Shown in pieces: positions 17,726-25,951 of a DNA stretch of 64,000 nucleotides. The position numbers were made by a program, and so were the translations under genes. The notes under the pieces were generated by a model. It saw nothing but the letters and a program-made list of their open reading frames with translations. It made no database searches and had not been told where the DNA came from. The first letter of the stretch is position 1; every line of letters begins with the position of its first letter. Origin of the DNA: Leifsonia sp. CL147 (GTDB lineage Bacteria; Actinomycetota; Actinomycetes; Actinomycetales; Microbacteriaceae); assembly GCF_900114565.1 (NCBI RefSeq), contig NZ_FOTM01000018.1:18793-82792 (forward strand), given 5' to 3'.

Positions 17726-17904
17726 GTCGGATCGGTGCGGCCGTCGGATCGGTGCCGCCGTCGGATCAGTCCCGCCGTCGGATCGGTGCGGCCGTCGGAT
17801 CAGGCCGGCCGTCGGATCGGTGGGGCCGTCGGATCAGGCGCTCACGTCGGATCAGGCGGTCACGTCGGATCAGGCGCTCACGTCGGATCAGGCGGTCACG
17901 TCGC
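17726..17904. repeat. tandem repeats, ten units of 17-18 bp
   Basis: Units starting with GTCGGATC begin at 17726, 17743, 17760, 17777, 17794, 17811 and 17828 (17-bp spacing) and then 17846, 17864 and 17882 (18-bp spacing); a partial unit begins at 17900. The units alternate GGTGCGGCC-type and AGGCGSTCAC-type tails. The array fills the convergent gap and runs into the last codons and the stop (17888-17890) of the debranching enzyme gene. Confidence 0.9.
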
Positions 17905-19888
17905 GTGCCTCGCCCGCGAAGCGGAGTCCCCGGATGCGCATCGTGCCGGCCGACGGCTCCGGATCGACGGCGAAGCGGTCGGCCGGCGCGTCGGCCTGCA
18001 ATCCGAGCCGGGCGCTGAGCACGGCCACGGCGGCGGCTGCAGACCACGCCTGCGGTCGGCAGGCCGCCGGGTACGGAACAGGCGCGCTGGTCTCCTCGGC
18101 GCTGTCGCCGGCGTGCAGTTCGGGCATCCGGTAGCCGAAGCCCTCCGCCGCGGCGAGCAATCCCTCCGTCAGCCGCTCGGCTTCGCCCCGGAACCCCTCC
18201 CGCGCCAGCCCACCGATCACGATCGCGGTGTCATGCGCCCAGACACTCCCGCCGTGGTAGCTGAGCGGCCAGTAGCCGGCGGAGTCCTGGGACATGGTCC
18301 GCAGCCCGTAACCCGAAGCCAGCTCCGGTGAGACCAGCCGCCGGGCGACCAGGGCGGACTGCTCGGGCTCGAGGATGCCCGTCCCGAGCAGATGCCCGAT
18401 ATTGCTCGTCACTGTGTCCACCTTCCGCTTCGCGGCGTCGAGCGCGACAGCCGGGTACGCGCCCGCGGGGTCGTCGATCCAGAAGGATGCGGCGAAGCGC
18501 TCCTTGAGGTCGGCGGCCCAGGCGCGCCAGTCCTCCGCGCCCGGGCGGCCGAACGCCTCGAGCAGCTCGGCTCCGCCGACGGCCGCCTCGTGCGCGTATC
18601 CCTGTACCTCGCAGAGTGCGATCGGGCCGAGGGCGAGAGTGCCGTCGCGCCACTGGATCGAGTCGCCGGAATCCTTCCAGCCCTGGTTCGCCAGGCCGTG
18701 CCCCGTCGTGTCGATGTACTCGAGGAAGCCGTCGCCATCGCTGTCGCCGTGGTCGCGCATCCACGCGAGGGCCGCCTCGAGGTGGGGGAGCAGTACTTCG
18801 ACCTCCTCGGCGGGCATGCCCCAGCGCCAGGCGTCGTGGAGCAGGCACACCCAGAGAGCGGTCGCGTCCACGGTGCCGTAATAGAGAGGTGGAAGGATCA
18901 CATCCTCGCCGGGGATGCTCAGCGTGCCCGGCCGCAGTTCGTGCATGATCTTGCCCGGCTGCTCGGCCGACTCCGGCACCTCGCGGACGCCCTGGTAGGC
19001 GGCGAGCACCCGGAGAGTGGATGCGGCGAGCTCGTGACCGAGTGGCAGCAGCATCCGCGCGGCCCACAGGGAGTCGCGGCCGAAGAGGGTGAAGAACCAC
19101 GGGGCGCCTGCGGCGAGGAAGACATCGTCGGGATGCTCGACGGTCGTCATGCGCAGCGCCTGCAGGTCGGCGATCGCGCGGCCGAGCCAGGCGGCGAGAC
19201 GGGAGTCGCCGGTCGCGGCGCGGAAGGCACCCCAGTGGTCCGACGGCGCTGCGCCCGCCACGACCGCGGTCGGATCCTCGACGTCGATGCGCCATTCCAG
19301 CACGACCTCGCTCCGGGCCGCGAGGTCTGCCTCCCAGCGCAGGGTGAGGCGGTCGCCGGAGACGGTGACGTCGCTGCCTTCGGCGACGATGCGGGCGGAG
19401 ACGGGACCGCTGCGCAGGTGCGCCGATCCCGGGTCCGCTCCGAGGGCCACCATGATGGGATGCTCGCTCCCCCTCCGTCCCGCCTTGATCTGCTGCATCG
19501 GCGAGAAGTCGGCTCCCACCTCCAGCTGAACGGTGGTGCGGAGCCGGTGGCCGAGCGCATTCCTGAGCACGATCCGCTCGCCGAGCGAACCCGCTCGAAC
19601 GGTGCGCGAGCGATCGAGGCGGACGCGGGGATCGGCCGTCTCGTCGTCGAGCCCGCGCACGACGGCCGTGAACACGGCCGTCGCAGCATCGGGACCGGCG
19701 GTGGAGATGTGCTCCGGTTCGGATCCACCGATTGTCAGCAGCAGCCGATCCAGCACGCGCAGGTCCGAATGGTAGAAGCCGTGGATCCCGCGCCCGTCGA
19801 TGCGTCCGTCCGGGGCGGACCACGCCTGTGACGGAGCCGTCACCACCACGGTGCTGTCGTGAAGGAGCGGCTGGTGGAGCTGGGTCAT
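17888..19888 (-). CDS. glycogen-debranching / amylo-alpha-1,6-glucosidase-like enzyme
   Basis: A 666-aa protein. The N-terminal part matches the glycogen-debranching N-terminal domain (SDLRVLDRLLLTIGGSEP..., FSPMQQIK). The C-terminal (alpha/alpha)6 catalytic part has PWFFTLFGRDSLWAARMLL, DSDGDGFLEYI, GWKDSGDSIQW and SYHGGSVWAHDTAIVIGG, where the Asp/Glu of GRDS and KDSGDS are probable catalytic or binding residues. It should cleave alpha-1,6 branches or related glucosides of imported maltodextrins. It is the last gene of the ABC-importer operon, 80 bp after the second permease. ATG 19888 has only a weak upstream GAAGG. Confidence 0.85.
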   Translation of the reverse strand: MTQLHQPLLHDSTVVVTAPSQAWSAPDGRIDGRGIHGFYHSDLRVLDRLLLTIGGSEPEHISTAGPDAATAVFTAVVRGLDDETADPRVRLDRSRTVRAGSLGERIVLRNALGHRLRTTVQLEVGADFSPMQQIKAGRRGSEHPIMVALGADPGSAHLRSGPVSARIVAEGSDVTVSGDRLTLRWEADLAARSEVVLEWRIDVEDPTAVVAGAAPSDHWGAFRAATGDSRLAAWLGRAIADLQALRMTTVEHPDDVFLAAGAPWFFTLFGRDSLWAARMLLPLGHELAASTLRVLAAYQGVREVPESAEQPGKIMHELRPGTLSIPGEDVILPPLYYGTVDATALWVCLLHDAWRWGMPAEEVEVLLPHLEAALAWMRDHGDSDGDGFLEYIDTTGHGLANQGWKDSGDSIQWRDGTLALGPIALCEVQGYAHEAAVGGAELLEAFGRPGAEDWRAWAADLKERFAASFWIDDPAGAYPAVALDAAKRKVDTVTSNIGHLLGTGILEPEQSALVARRLVSPELASGYGLRTMSQDSAGYWPLSYHGGSVWAHDTAIVIGGLAREGFRGEAERLTEGLLAAAEGFGYRMPELHAGDSAEETSAPVPYPAACRPQAWSAAAAVAVLSARLGLQADAPADRFAVDPEPSAGTMRIRGLRFAGEARDVTA

Positions 19889-19968
19889 CGTCAGAGTCGT
19901 GCCTTCGTGTTCGTCTGGTCCCGGAGAGGAAGTTCCCGGGTACTGATCGTCGGCGGTGCCGGAGGGAG

Positions 19969-20877
19969 TCACTCCTTCACCGCCCCTTCGCTGGAGTTCA
20001 TGATCCGTCGCTGGAACACGAAGAACAGCACAGCGACGGGGATCGTCATGATCGCGGCCGCTGCGAGCTTGATCGGATACTGGCTGCCCTGGCTGAGCTG
20101 GCCGCTGGCGAGACCCGCCACGCCCTTCGTGAGTGTCGTCAGGGACGGGCTCTGCGTCGAGACGATGAAATGGGCGAGCTCGTTCCACGATCCCTGGAAC
20201 GACAGGATGACGATCGTGATGAGCGCAGGTCGTGCCATCGGCAGAACGATCGACCAGAAAACGCGGAAGGTCCCGGCTCCGTCGATCCGCGCCTGTTCCT
20301 CCACGCTCGCCGGTACCGACTCGAAGAAGTTCTTCATGATGAAGACGCCTGCCGCGTCTGTCAGCAGGGGCAGGATCATGCCGGTGTACGAGTCGTACAT
20401 GCCCAGCTGGTTGATGACGAGGAACTTCGGGATCAGCAGCACGACCATCGGTACCGACATCACCGCGACGAGTGCGGCGAAGACGACGCTTCTGCCGCGG
20501 AAGTGCAGCCGGGCCAAGGCGTAGCCGGCGAGCGAGTCGAAGAAGACCCTTCCGAGGGTGACGACGACGGTGACGACGGCCGAGTTCGCGAACCAGACCG
20601 GGAAGTCGGAGGAGAGGAACAGCTTGGCGTAGGCGGCGGTGGTGAAGGTCTGCGGGATGAGCGCGACCGGGTTCGCCGTCGCCTCGGCATCCGTCTTGAA
20701 CGAGGTGGAGACCTGGATGAGGAACGGCAGGATGTACACCACCGCCAGTACCACGAGGATGACGTAGGTGATGAGGGTGGCGGCGCTGAACGGCTTCCCG
20801 CGGGACCGACGCCGGGCCGAGACGGGCCCGCCCGCGGAGGCCTCGACCCGGTCGGGAGTCACGGTGGTGGATGTCAT
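19969..20877 (-). CDS. carbohydrate ABC transporter permease (MalG type)
   Basis: A 302-aa inner-membrane subunit with six helices and the EAA cytoplasmic loop (EQARIDGAGTFRVFWSIVLPM), the site that docks on the ATPase. The N-terminal cytoplasmic stretch is about 32 residues. ATG 20877 overlaps the partner permease by 4 bp. No ATPase gene is present, so it must use a shared MsiK-like ATPase encoded elsewhere, as is normal for actinobacterial CUT1 importers. Confidence 0.94.
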   Translation of the reverse strand: MTSTTVTPDRVEASAGGPVSARRRSRGKPFSAATLITYVILVVLAVVYILPFLIQVSTSFKTDAEATANPVALIPQTFTTAAYAKLFLSSDFPVWFANSAVVTVVVTLGRVFFDSLAGYALARLHFRGRSVVFAALVAVMSVPMVVLLIPKFLVINQLGMYDSYTGMILPLLTDAAGVFIMKNFFESVPASVEEQARIDGAGTFRVFWSIVLPMARPALITIVILSFQGSWNELAHFIVSTQSPSLTTLTKGVAGLASGQLSQGSQYPIKLAAAAIMTIPVAVLFFVFQRRIMNSSEGAVKE

Positions 20878-22031
20878 CGGAGCGCTCCTTCGCGATCGGA
20901 CTCGCCGGACGCGGCCGCGACGCCGCCCGGCGCGCCGGCAGCCACGGTGGCGGCCGTGAGCGCCGGCTGGTAGAGCCGCATCCTGCGCTTGGAGACCTTC
21001 CTCTCGCGCAGCACCCAGCGCTGGAAGATGGTGAACACGACGATGATGACGAACAGGATGAAGGCGATCGCAGCTCCCTGACCCCATTGCTGGTTGACGA
21101 AGGAGGTCTGATAAGAGAGGTAGGCGGGCGTCAGTGTCGTCTTGCCCGGCGCGCCACGCGTGCCGGTGTAGATCTGGTCGAAGACCTGCCAGCAGCCGAT
21201 CAGTCCCAGCGTGAGCACGGTGAACAGGGTGGGCCGGAGCTGGGGCAGGGTGACCCTCCAGAATCGTTGCCAGCCGTTGGCCCCATCCACCATCGCCGCC
21301 TCGGTGACATCGCCGCCGAGGTTCTGCAGGGCGGCGAGGAACAGGAGCATGAACGTCCCGCTGGTGGTGAACACGGCCATGATGATGTACGCGGTCATCG
21401 CGACCGACGGCCCGCCCAGCCAGTCCCACCAGGACACGCCGAGGGCCGTGTTCTGGGTCAACGCTGCTGGTCCCCGCGTCACACCGAAGGCCTGGACGAG
21501 GCCGTGGAAGATGCCGGTCGGGTCGTTGAACCAGTTGGGCCCGTGGATACCGACCCACGACAACATCGTGTTGACCGCCCCGCTGGTGCTGAACAGGAAC
21601 AACCAGAGCACCGTGATGGCCACAGAGCTCGTCACGGACGGGAAGTAGAAGGCGGTGCGGAAGAAGTCGCGCCCGCGGAGGATCGCCCGGTTCACGAGAA
21701 CTGCGAGCCCCAGCGAGACGGCGGTCTGAATCGGCACCACCAGGATGACGTACCAGGCGTTGTTCTTGAGTGACATCCCGAAGTCCTGCTCGGCGAGCCC
21801 GCCGCCCGAGAGCAGCGTCGTGTAGTTGCTGAAGCCCACGAAGTGCACTCCGGACGAGAAGGGGCTGCCGCGGCCGCCCCAGTCGGAGAAGCTGACCCAG
21901 AGCGCCATCAGGACGGGGACGACAAGGAAGACGCCGAGCAGCAGGATGACCGGGGCGGTGAACAACCACCCCGAGGCGGCCTCGCCGCTCCGGATACCGG
22001 TGCGACGAGACCGACTCGTGGTTGCGGACAT
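20874..22031 (-). CDS. carbohydrate ABC transporter permease (MalF type)
   Basis: A 385-aa permease of the CUT1 family: six main helices and the EAA loop DVTEAAMVDGANGWQRFWRV then TLPQLRP. A longer-than-usual periplasmic loop lies around residues 150-200 (SWVGIHGPNWFNDPTGIFHG). It forms the heterodimeric pore with the MalG-type subunit. It starts 14 bp after the binding-protein gene, within the same operon. Confidence 0.94.
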   Translation of the reverse strand: MSATTSRSRRTGIRSGEAASGWLFTAPVILLLGVFLVVPVLMALWVSFSDWGGRGSPFSSGVHFVGFSNYTTLLSGGGLAEQDFGMSLKNNAWYVILVVPIQTAVSLGLAVLVNRAILRGRDFFRTAFYFPSVTSSVAITVLWLFLFSTSGAVNTMLSWVGIHGPNWFNDPTGIFHGLVQAFGVTRGPAALTQNTALGVSWWDWLGGPSVAMTAYIIMAVFTTSGTFMLLFLAALQNLGGDVTEAAMVDGANGWQRFWRVTLPQLRPTLFTVLTLGLIGCWQVFDQIYTGTRGAPGKTTLTPAYLSYQTSFVNQQWGQGAAIAFILFVIIVVFTIFQRWVLRERKVSKRRMRLYQPALTAATVAAGAPGGVAAASGESDREGALR

Positions 22032-22044
22032 GACGGTTGCGTCC

Positions 22045-23295
22045 CTACTTCAGCAGTGCTTCGAGGTTCTTCTGCGTGGCGTCGAGGATCGCCTTCGGAT
22101 CGCCGGTGGCGAGCGATTCGAGCTTGCTGTTGAAGTCGGTGACGACGTCGGCTGCGCCCTTCGCAGTCGGAACGCCCTTGGCGTAGTCGGCGGCGCTCAG
22201 GAAGGGCACCAGGTCCGGGTTGGCCGACTTCCAGGCGGAAGCGGCCGATTTGATGGACGGCATGGGCCCGAACGCCTTCGAGAACGCCAGCTGGTCCTCC
22301 TTGCTGGTCAGCTTCTCGACCAGCTTCAGAGCGGCGGCCTGGTTCGGACTGTCGGCGGCGATGCCCCAGCAGTTGGTGAACTGGAGGGTGCCCTGGCCGG
22401 CCGGGCCTTTGGGCAGTTCAGCGATCGTGTAGTGGATGCCCGGGAAGTCCGACTTGAGCGCCCCGGTGATCCAGTTGCCCTCGATCGTCATAGCGGCAAG
22501 GCCCTTGCCGAACGCTTCGCCACCCCAGCCGGCGCCGAGGTCCTTTGCGTACTTCAGCTCTCCGCCGTCGAGCAGCTTCTTCACGAAGTCGAGAGCCTTC
22601 ACGTTGGCGTCGCTGTCCGCTGTCGCCTTCGTGCTGTCATCGTTCATGAGGTTGCCGCCCGCCTGCGCCATGAAGGAGCCGACCCGGGCGTACTCGCCGG
22701 AGATCCCGAGGCCGACCCGGTTGCCGCTGGTGAGCTTCTTGGCGACGGACTCGAGCTGATCCCAGGTGGTCGGGATGTCAGCATCGGTCAGGCCTGCAGC
22801 CTTCCACATGTCGGTGTTGATGATGAGCTGGAGGGTGGAGAAGTCTTTGGGGGCGCAGTAGAACGTGCCGCCGTACGTGAACGACTTCACCAGGCTCGGA
22901 TAGAAGTCGCTCTTGTTGGCCAGCTGGTCGCCGTAGGCGAGCAGGGATCCGTTGGAGGCGTAGCCGGCCAGGGCGTCGGTCGACAGGTAGAACACATCGG
23001 CGGGCTTCTTGGATGCGAAGCCCTGCGACAGCTGCTGGTTCAGGTCGCTCGCCGCGACGACGCTCGCCGCGGTGCCCGAGCTCGAGGACCAGGCCGACAC
23101 CGCTGACTTCACGGCGGCGGTCTCCGCGTCGCCGGACGAGCCGATCATCACGGTCAGCGGCTTATCGGACGAGGTGAGCTTGCCGGTCGATTCACCGCTG
23201 CTGCCGCTGAAGCCGGAGCCGCAGGCGGTCAGGACGAGCCCTGCCGCGGCGGCGACAGCGCCGGCTGCGAGCCAGCGGTGTGTGATTCTGCGCAT
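22045..23295 (-). CDS. sugar ABC transporter solute-binding lipoprotein
   Basis: A 416-aa extracellular solute-binding protein (family 1). The signal peptide ends in a lipobox LTAC (Cys at about residue 26), so it is lipid-anchored on the outer face of the membrane. The domain pattern is maltose-binding-like: FYLSTDALAGYASNGSLLAY, MTIEGNWITGALKSDFPG, FSKAFGPMPSI. ATG 23295 is preceded by GAAGGAG. First gene of the importer operon, facing lacI across a regulatory region with two operators. The downstream debranching enzyme suggests maltodextrins or other alpha-glucans as ligand. Confidence 0.93.
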   Translation of the reverse strand: MRRITHRWLAAGAVAAAAGLVLTACGSGFSGSSGESTGKLTSSDKPLTVMIGSSGDAETAAVKSAVSAWSSSSGTAASVVAASDLNQQLSQGFASKKPADVFYLSTDALAGYASNGSLLAYGDQLANKSDFYPSLVKSFTYGGTFYCAPKDFSTLQLIINTDMWKAAGLTDADIPTTWDQLESVAKKLTSGNRVGLGISGEYARVGSFMAQAGGNLMNDDSTKATADSDANVKALDFVKKLLDGGELKYAKDLGAGWGGEAFGKGLAAMTIEGNWITGALKSDFPGIHYTIAELPKGPAGQGTLQFTNCWGIAADSPNQAAALKLVEKLTSKEDQLAFSKAFGPMPSIKSAASAWKSANPDLVPFLSAADYAKGVPTAKGAADVVTDFNSKLESLATGDPKAILDATQKNLEALLK

Positions 23296-23398
23296 TCGTG
23301 TTTCTCCTTCGCTGTCGAGTGTGCCCCGACGATGGGGCGCACTCGGGAACGGTGCTGAAAGTTGTGGACAACTGGGTCGGGCACTTTCCTGGGGAGTG

Positions 23399-23447
23399 TT
23401 TGATCGATCAAATCTGCAACTGCTATGGTGGGTTTGAACGATCAAAC
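23399..23447. promoter_or_regulatory. two LacI-type operators between lacI and the sugar operon
   Basis: A perfect 14-bp palindrome TTTGATCGATCAAA (23399-23412) and a near-perfect GTTTGAACGATCAAAC (23432-23447) lie 33 bp apart in the divergent intergenic region. The CG centre with flanking TTTGAtC half-sites is typical of LacI/GalR sites. A possible promoter for lacI overlaps them (TTGATC 23400-23405, 18 bp, TATGGT 23424-23429). Repression of both directions is inferred. Confidence 0.8.
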
Positions 23448-23567
23448 CAGGAATGGTTGACACATTAGCCATGCGGTTCCCGGGGTGTCAAGCGGGCAGT
23501 ATGGTCATATCCGACGCGGCGAATCCGCGCGCCGAGGCCACGGGCGAGCGTCGAGGAGGGAGCCGCG

Positions 23568-24614
23568 ATGGGAGCACAACCCACCGTCAGCGACGTCGCC
23601 GGCGTCGCGGGAGTCTCCCGCCAGACGGTCTCCAACGTGCTCAACGCACCCGAACTCGTCCGCCCGGAGACCCGGGAGCGCGTACAGGAGGCCATCCGCT
23701 CGCTCGGCTACCGGCCGCACGCCTCGGCCCGCCGCCTGCGGACGCAGAAGAGCTCGACGATCGGCATCCGCCTCGACCCGATCACGCAGGACGGCATCTC
23801 GGGCAGCATCCTCGACCGCTTCCTGCACGCCCTCACCGAGCGCGCCGACCGCCAAGGCCTGCGCGTGCTCCTCTTCACCGCGGCCGGTCCCGAGGACGAG
23901 ATCGAGCAGTTCCGGCGGCTGTCGGATGCTGCCGATGTCGATGCCTTCGTGCTGACCTCGACCTTCAACGGCGACCCCCGCACCGAGTGGCTGATCGAGC
24001 ACGGCCTGCCGTTCGTGACCTTCGGCCGGCCGTGGGGCATCGACGATATGACGGACCCCGAGCATCTCTGGGTGGATGTCGACGGCCGCTCCGGCCTCCG
24101 CGACGCCACCGACCACCTGCTCTCGCTCGGGGCGCGACGCATCGGCTTCGTGGGCTGGCCGCTCGGTTCGGGAACGGGAGACGACCGCCGCGCCGGCTGG
24201 CTGGAGGCGATGCGCGGCGGCAGCGGACTCTCTCCCGCTCAACTCCGCCTGCTCCAGGTGGAGACCGAGGACGTCGTCCCGTTCGGAGCCGACGCGGTCC
24301 GTCGGCTCGAAGCCCAGGCGGGGCCGGTGGATGGCGTCGTGTGCGTGTCCGACTCGCTGGCCATCGGGGTCCTGACCGTCACCGGGGGCCGCATCCCGGT
24401 GGTGGGATACGACGACACGCCCATGGCTGCCTCGCTCGGCTTCTCCAGCGTGGCCCAGTCGCTCGATGAGGTCGCCGCCGGCGTGCTCGAGCTGCTGACC
24501 GGCGCCCACGGCGGCCGGGTGGACGCAGAGAGCGACATGTCCGACCCGCGTCATCGCCTGGTCGCCCCGCGCCTTGTCGTCCGCGACGGCCCGCCGCTCA
24601 TCGGCCCCCGCTGA
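23568..24614 (+). CDS. LacI family transcriptional repressor
   Basis: A 348-aa repressor. The N-terminal helix-turn-helix is classical (TVSDVAGVAGVSRQTVSNVL then NAPELVRPETRERVQEAIRS), followed by the hinge and a periplasmic-binding-protein-like core with DDTPMAASL near the C-terminus. ATG 23568 has GAGGGAG upstream. Divergent from the sugar-importer operon, whose intergenic region holds two matching palindromes; it probably senses a maltodextrin and also controls itself. Confidence 0.94.
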   Translation: MGAQPTVSDVAGVAGVSRQTVSNVLNAPELVRPETRERVQEAIRSLGYRPHASARRLRTQKSSTIGIRLDPITQDGISGSILDRFLHALTERADRQGLRVLLFTAAGPEDEIEQFRRLSDAADVDAFVLTSTFNGDPRTEWLIEHGLPFVTFGRPWGIDDMTDPEHLWVDVDGRSGLRDATDHLLSLGARRIGFVGWPLGSGTGDDRRAGWLEAMRGGSGLSPAQLRLLQVETEDVVPFGADAVRRLEAQAGPVDGVVCVSDSLAIGVLTVTGGRIPVVGYDDTPMAASLGFSSVAQSLDEVAAGVLELLTGAHGGRVDAESDMSDPRHRLVAPRLVVRDGPPLIGPR

Positions 24615-24648
24615 TCTCGCCCCCGGCCCTGGCCGCCGATTCTCGTCC

Positions 24649-24825
24649 ACATTCGTCACGAATGTCGGCTTCAGCGCTGAGTTAGTGCACATTCGTCACA
24701 AATGTCGGCTTCAGCGCTGGGATGGCGCACATTCGTCACGAATGTCGGCTTCAGCGCTGGGATGGCGCACATTCGTCACGAATGTCGGCTTCAGCGCTGG
24801 GATGGCGCACATTCGTCACGAATGT
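24649..24825. repeat. palindrome array 1: five copies of ACATTCGTSACGAATGT at 40-bp period
   Basis: Copies start at 24649, 24689, 24729, 24769 and 24809, exactly 40 bp apart; the second has one mismatch (CACAAATGT). The 23-bp spacers within this array are nearly identical (CGGCTTCAGCGCTGGGATGG followed by CGC). The 332-bp gap 24615-24946 between lacI and vanH contains this array, a GC-rich low-complexity stretch and the vanH motif; no gene is supported in it. The same 17-mer recurs at 33676-33891 with a different spacer. Confidence 0.95.
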
Positions 24826-24883
24826 CGGCGCTCCCGCGCTTCCGCGCTCCCGTGCTCCCGCGCTGCCGCGCGCCCGCGTCGCC

Positions 24884-24900
24884 GTATCGCCGGCGTATCG
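24884..24900 (+). promoter_or_regulatory. candidate VanR direct-repeat site upstream of vanH
   Basis: GTATCG at 24884-24889 is repeated at 24895-24900, an 11-bp direct repeat as expected for OmpR-type regulators. The 15-mer TATCGYCGGCGTATC here (24885-24899) recurs upstream of vanR at 29487-29501 with one difference, and nowhere else that I found in the window. Binding by VanR is an inference. Confidence 0.6.
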
Positions 24901-24946
24901 AAAAGCGGATACGCGGCGGCAACAGCCGACTCTCTTGACTGGGATC

Positions 24947-25951
24947 GTGGTCACCAGCGCACCTGCCTCGACGAACTCCCCGGACGTTCCGGGTCCCGCA
25001 GCGCCGGTCGGCATCTCGATCTTCGGATGCGCTCCCGATGAAGCGGAGCTGTTCCGTCGGCTGTCCGGCCGTCTCGGCATGGTCCCGGCGATCACCGCGT
25101 CGCCGCTGTCCGCATCCACCGTGGACCTCGTGGCCGGCAACCGGTGCGTCAGCGTCGGCCACGAGAACCCGATCGACGGCGCCACCCTCCGTCGACTGAG
25201 GGACGTCGGCGTCGCCTACCTGTCGACACGAAGCACCGGGGTCGACCACATCGACGCGGAGTCCGCCGCGAGCGTCGGCATCGCGGTGGAGGGAGTCGCG
25301 TACTCGCCGGACAGCGTCGCCGACCACGCGCTGCTGCTGATGCTCGCCGCTCTGCGGAACGCGCGCTCCACCATCCTCCGGGCCGAGTCCCACGATTTCC
25401 GGCTGAACGACCAGCGCGGCCGCGAACTGCGCGACCTCACGGTCGGCGTCGTCGGGACGGGTCGCATCGGGCGCGCGGTCATCCAGCGCCTGCGGGGCTT
25501 CGGCTGCCGGATCCTGCCCCTCGACGGCAACGCCGACCCCGCCGAGTTGGACGATCTCCTCGAGCGCTCCGACCTCGTCACTCTCCATGCGCCCCTCACC
25601 GCGAGCACGCGCCATCTCCTCGACGCCGGACGTCTCGGCCGGATGAGGCCCGGCGCGATCCTCGTCAACACCGCGCGCGGAGGGCTGGTCGACACCGAGG
25701 CGCTGCTCGCCGCGCTGGAGGGCGGCCGGCTCGGTGGCGCGGCGCTGGATGTGGTCGAAGGGGAGGCGGGCATCTTCTATTCCGACCGCCGGCGCCGGCC
25801 GATCGAGGACGAGGTCTTCCTCCGCCTGCAGCGCCTGCCGAACGTGCTCATCACCCCGCACACCGCGTACTACACCGAGCACGCCCTGCTCGACATCGTC
25901 CGGAACACCCTGCTCAACACTCTCGAATTCGAAGGACACCCGCATGCCTAA
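24947..25951 (+). CDS. vanH: D-lactate dehydrogenase VanH
   Basis: A 334-aa D-2-hydroxyacid dehydrogenase that reduces pyruvate to D-lactate for the D-Ala-D-Lac ligase. It matches enterococcal VanH closely: ISIFGCAPDEAELF at the start, YLSTRSTGVDHID with the substrate Arg, VAYSPDSVADHALLLML, NAD motif GVVGTGRIGRAVIQRLRGFG, ALDVVEGEAGIFYSDRR and the catalytic-His segment ITPHTAYYTEHALLD. GTG 24947 gives a 20-residue N-terminal extension and has no ribosome-binding site, so it may be leaderless. Its stop overlaps vanA by 8 bp. Confidence 0.93.
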   Translation: MVTSAPASTNSPDVPGPAAPVGISIFGCAPDEAELFRRLSGRLGMVPAITASPLSASTVDLVAGNRCVSVGHENPIDGATLRRLRDVGVAYLSTRSTGVDHIDAESAASVGIAVEGVAYSPDSVADHALLLMLAALRNARSTILRAESHDFRLNDQRGRELRDLTVGVVGTGRIGRAVIQRLRGFGCRILPLDGNADPAELDDLLERSDLVTLHAPLTASTRHLLDAGRLGRMRPGAILVNTARGGLVDTEALLAALEGGRLGGAALDVVEGEAGIFYSDRRRRPIEDEVFLRLQRLPNVLITPHTAYYTEHALLDIVRNTLLNTLEFEGHPHA

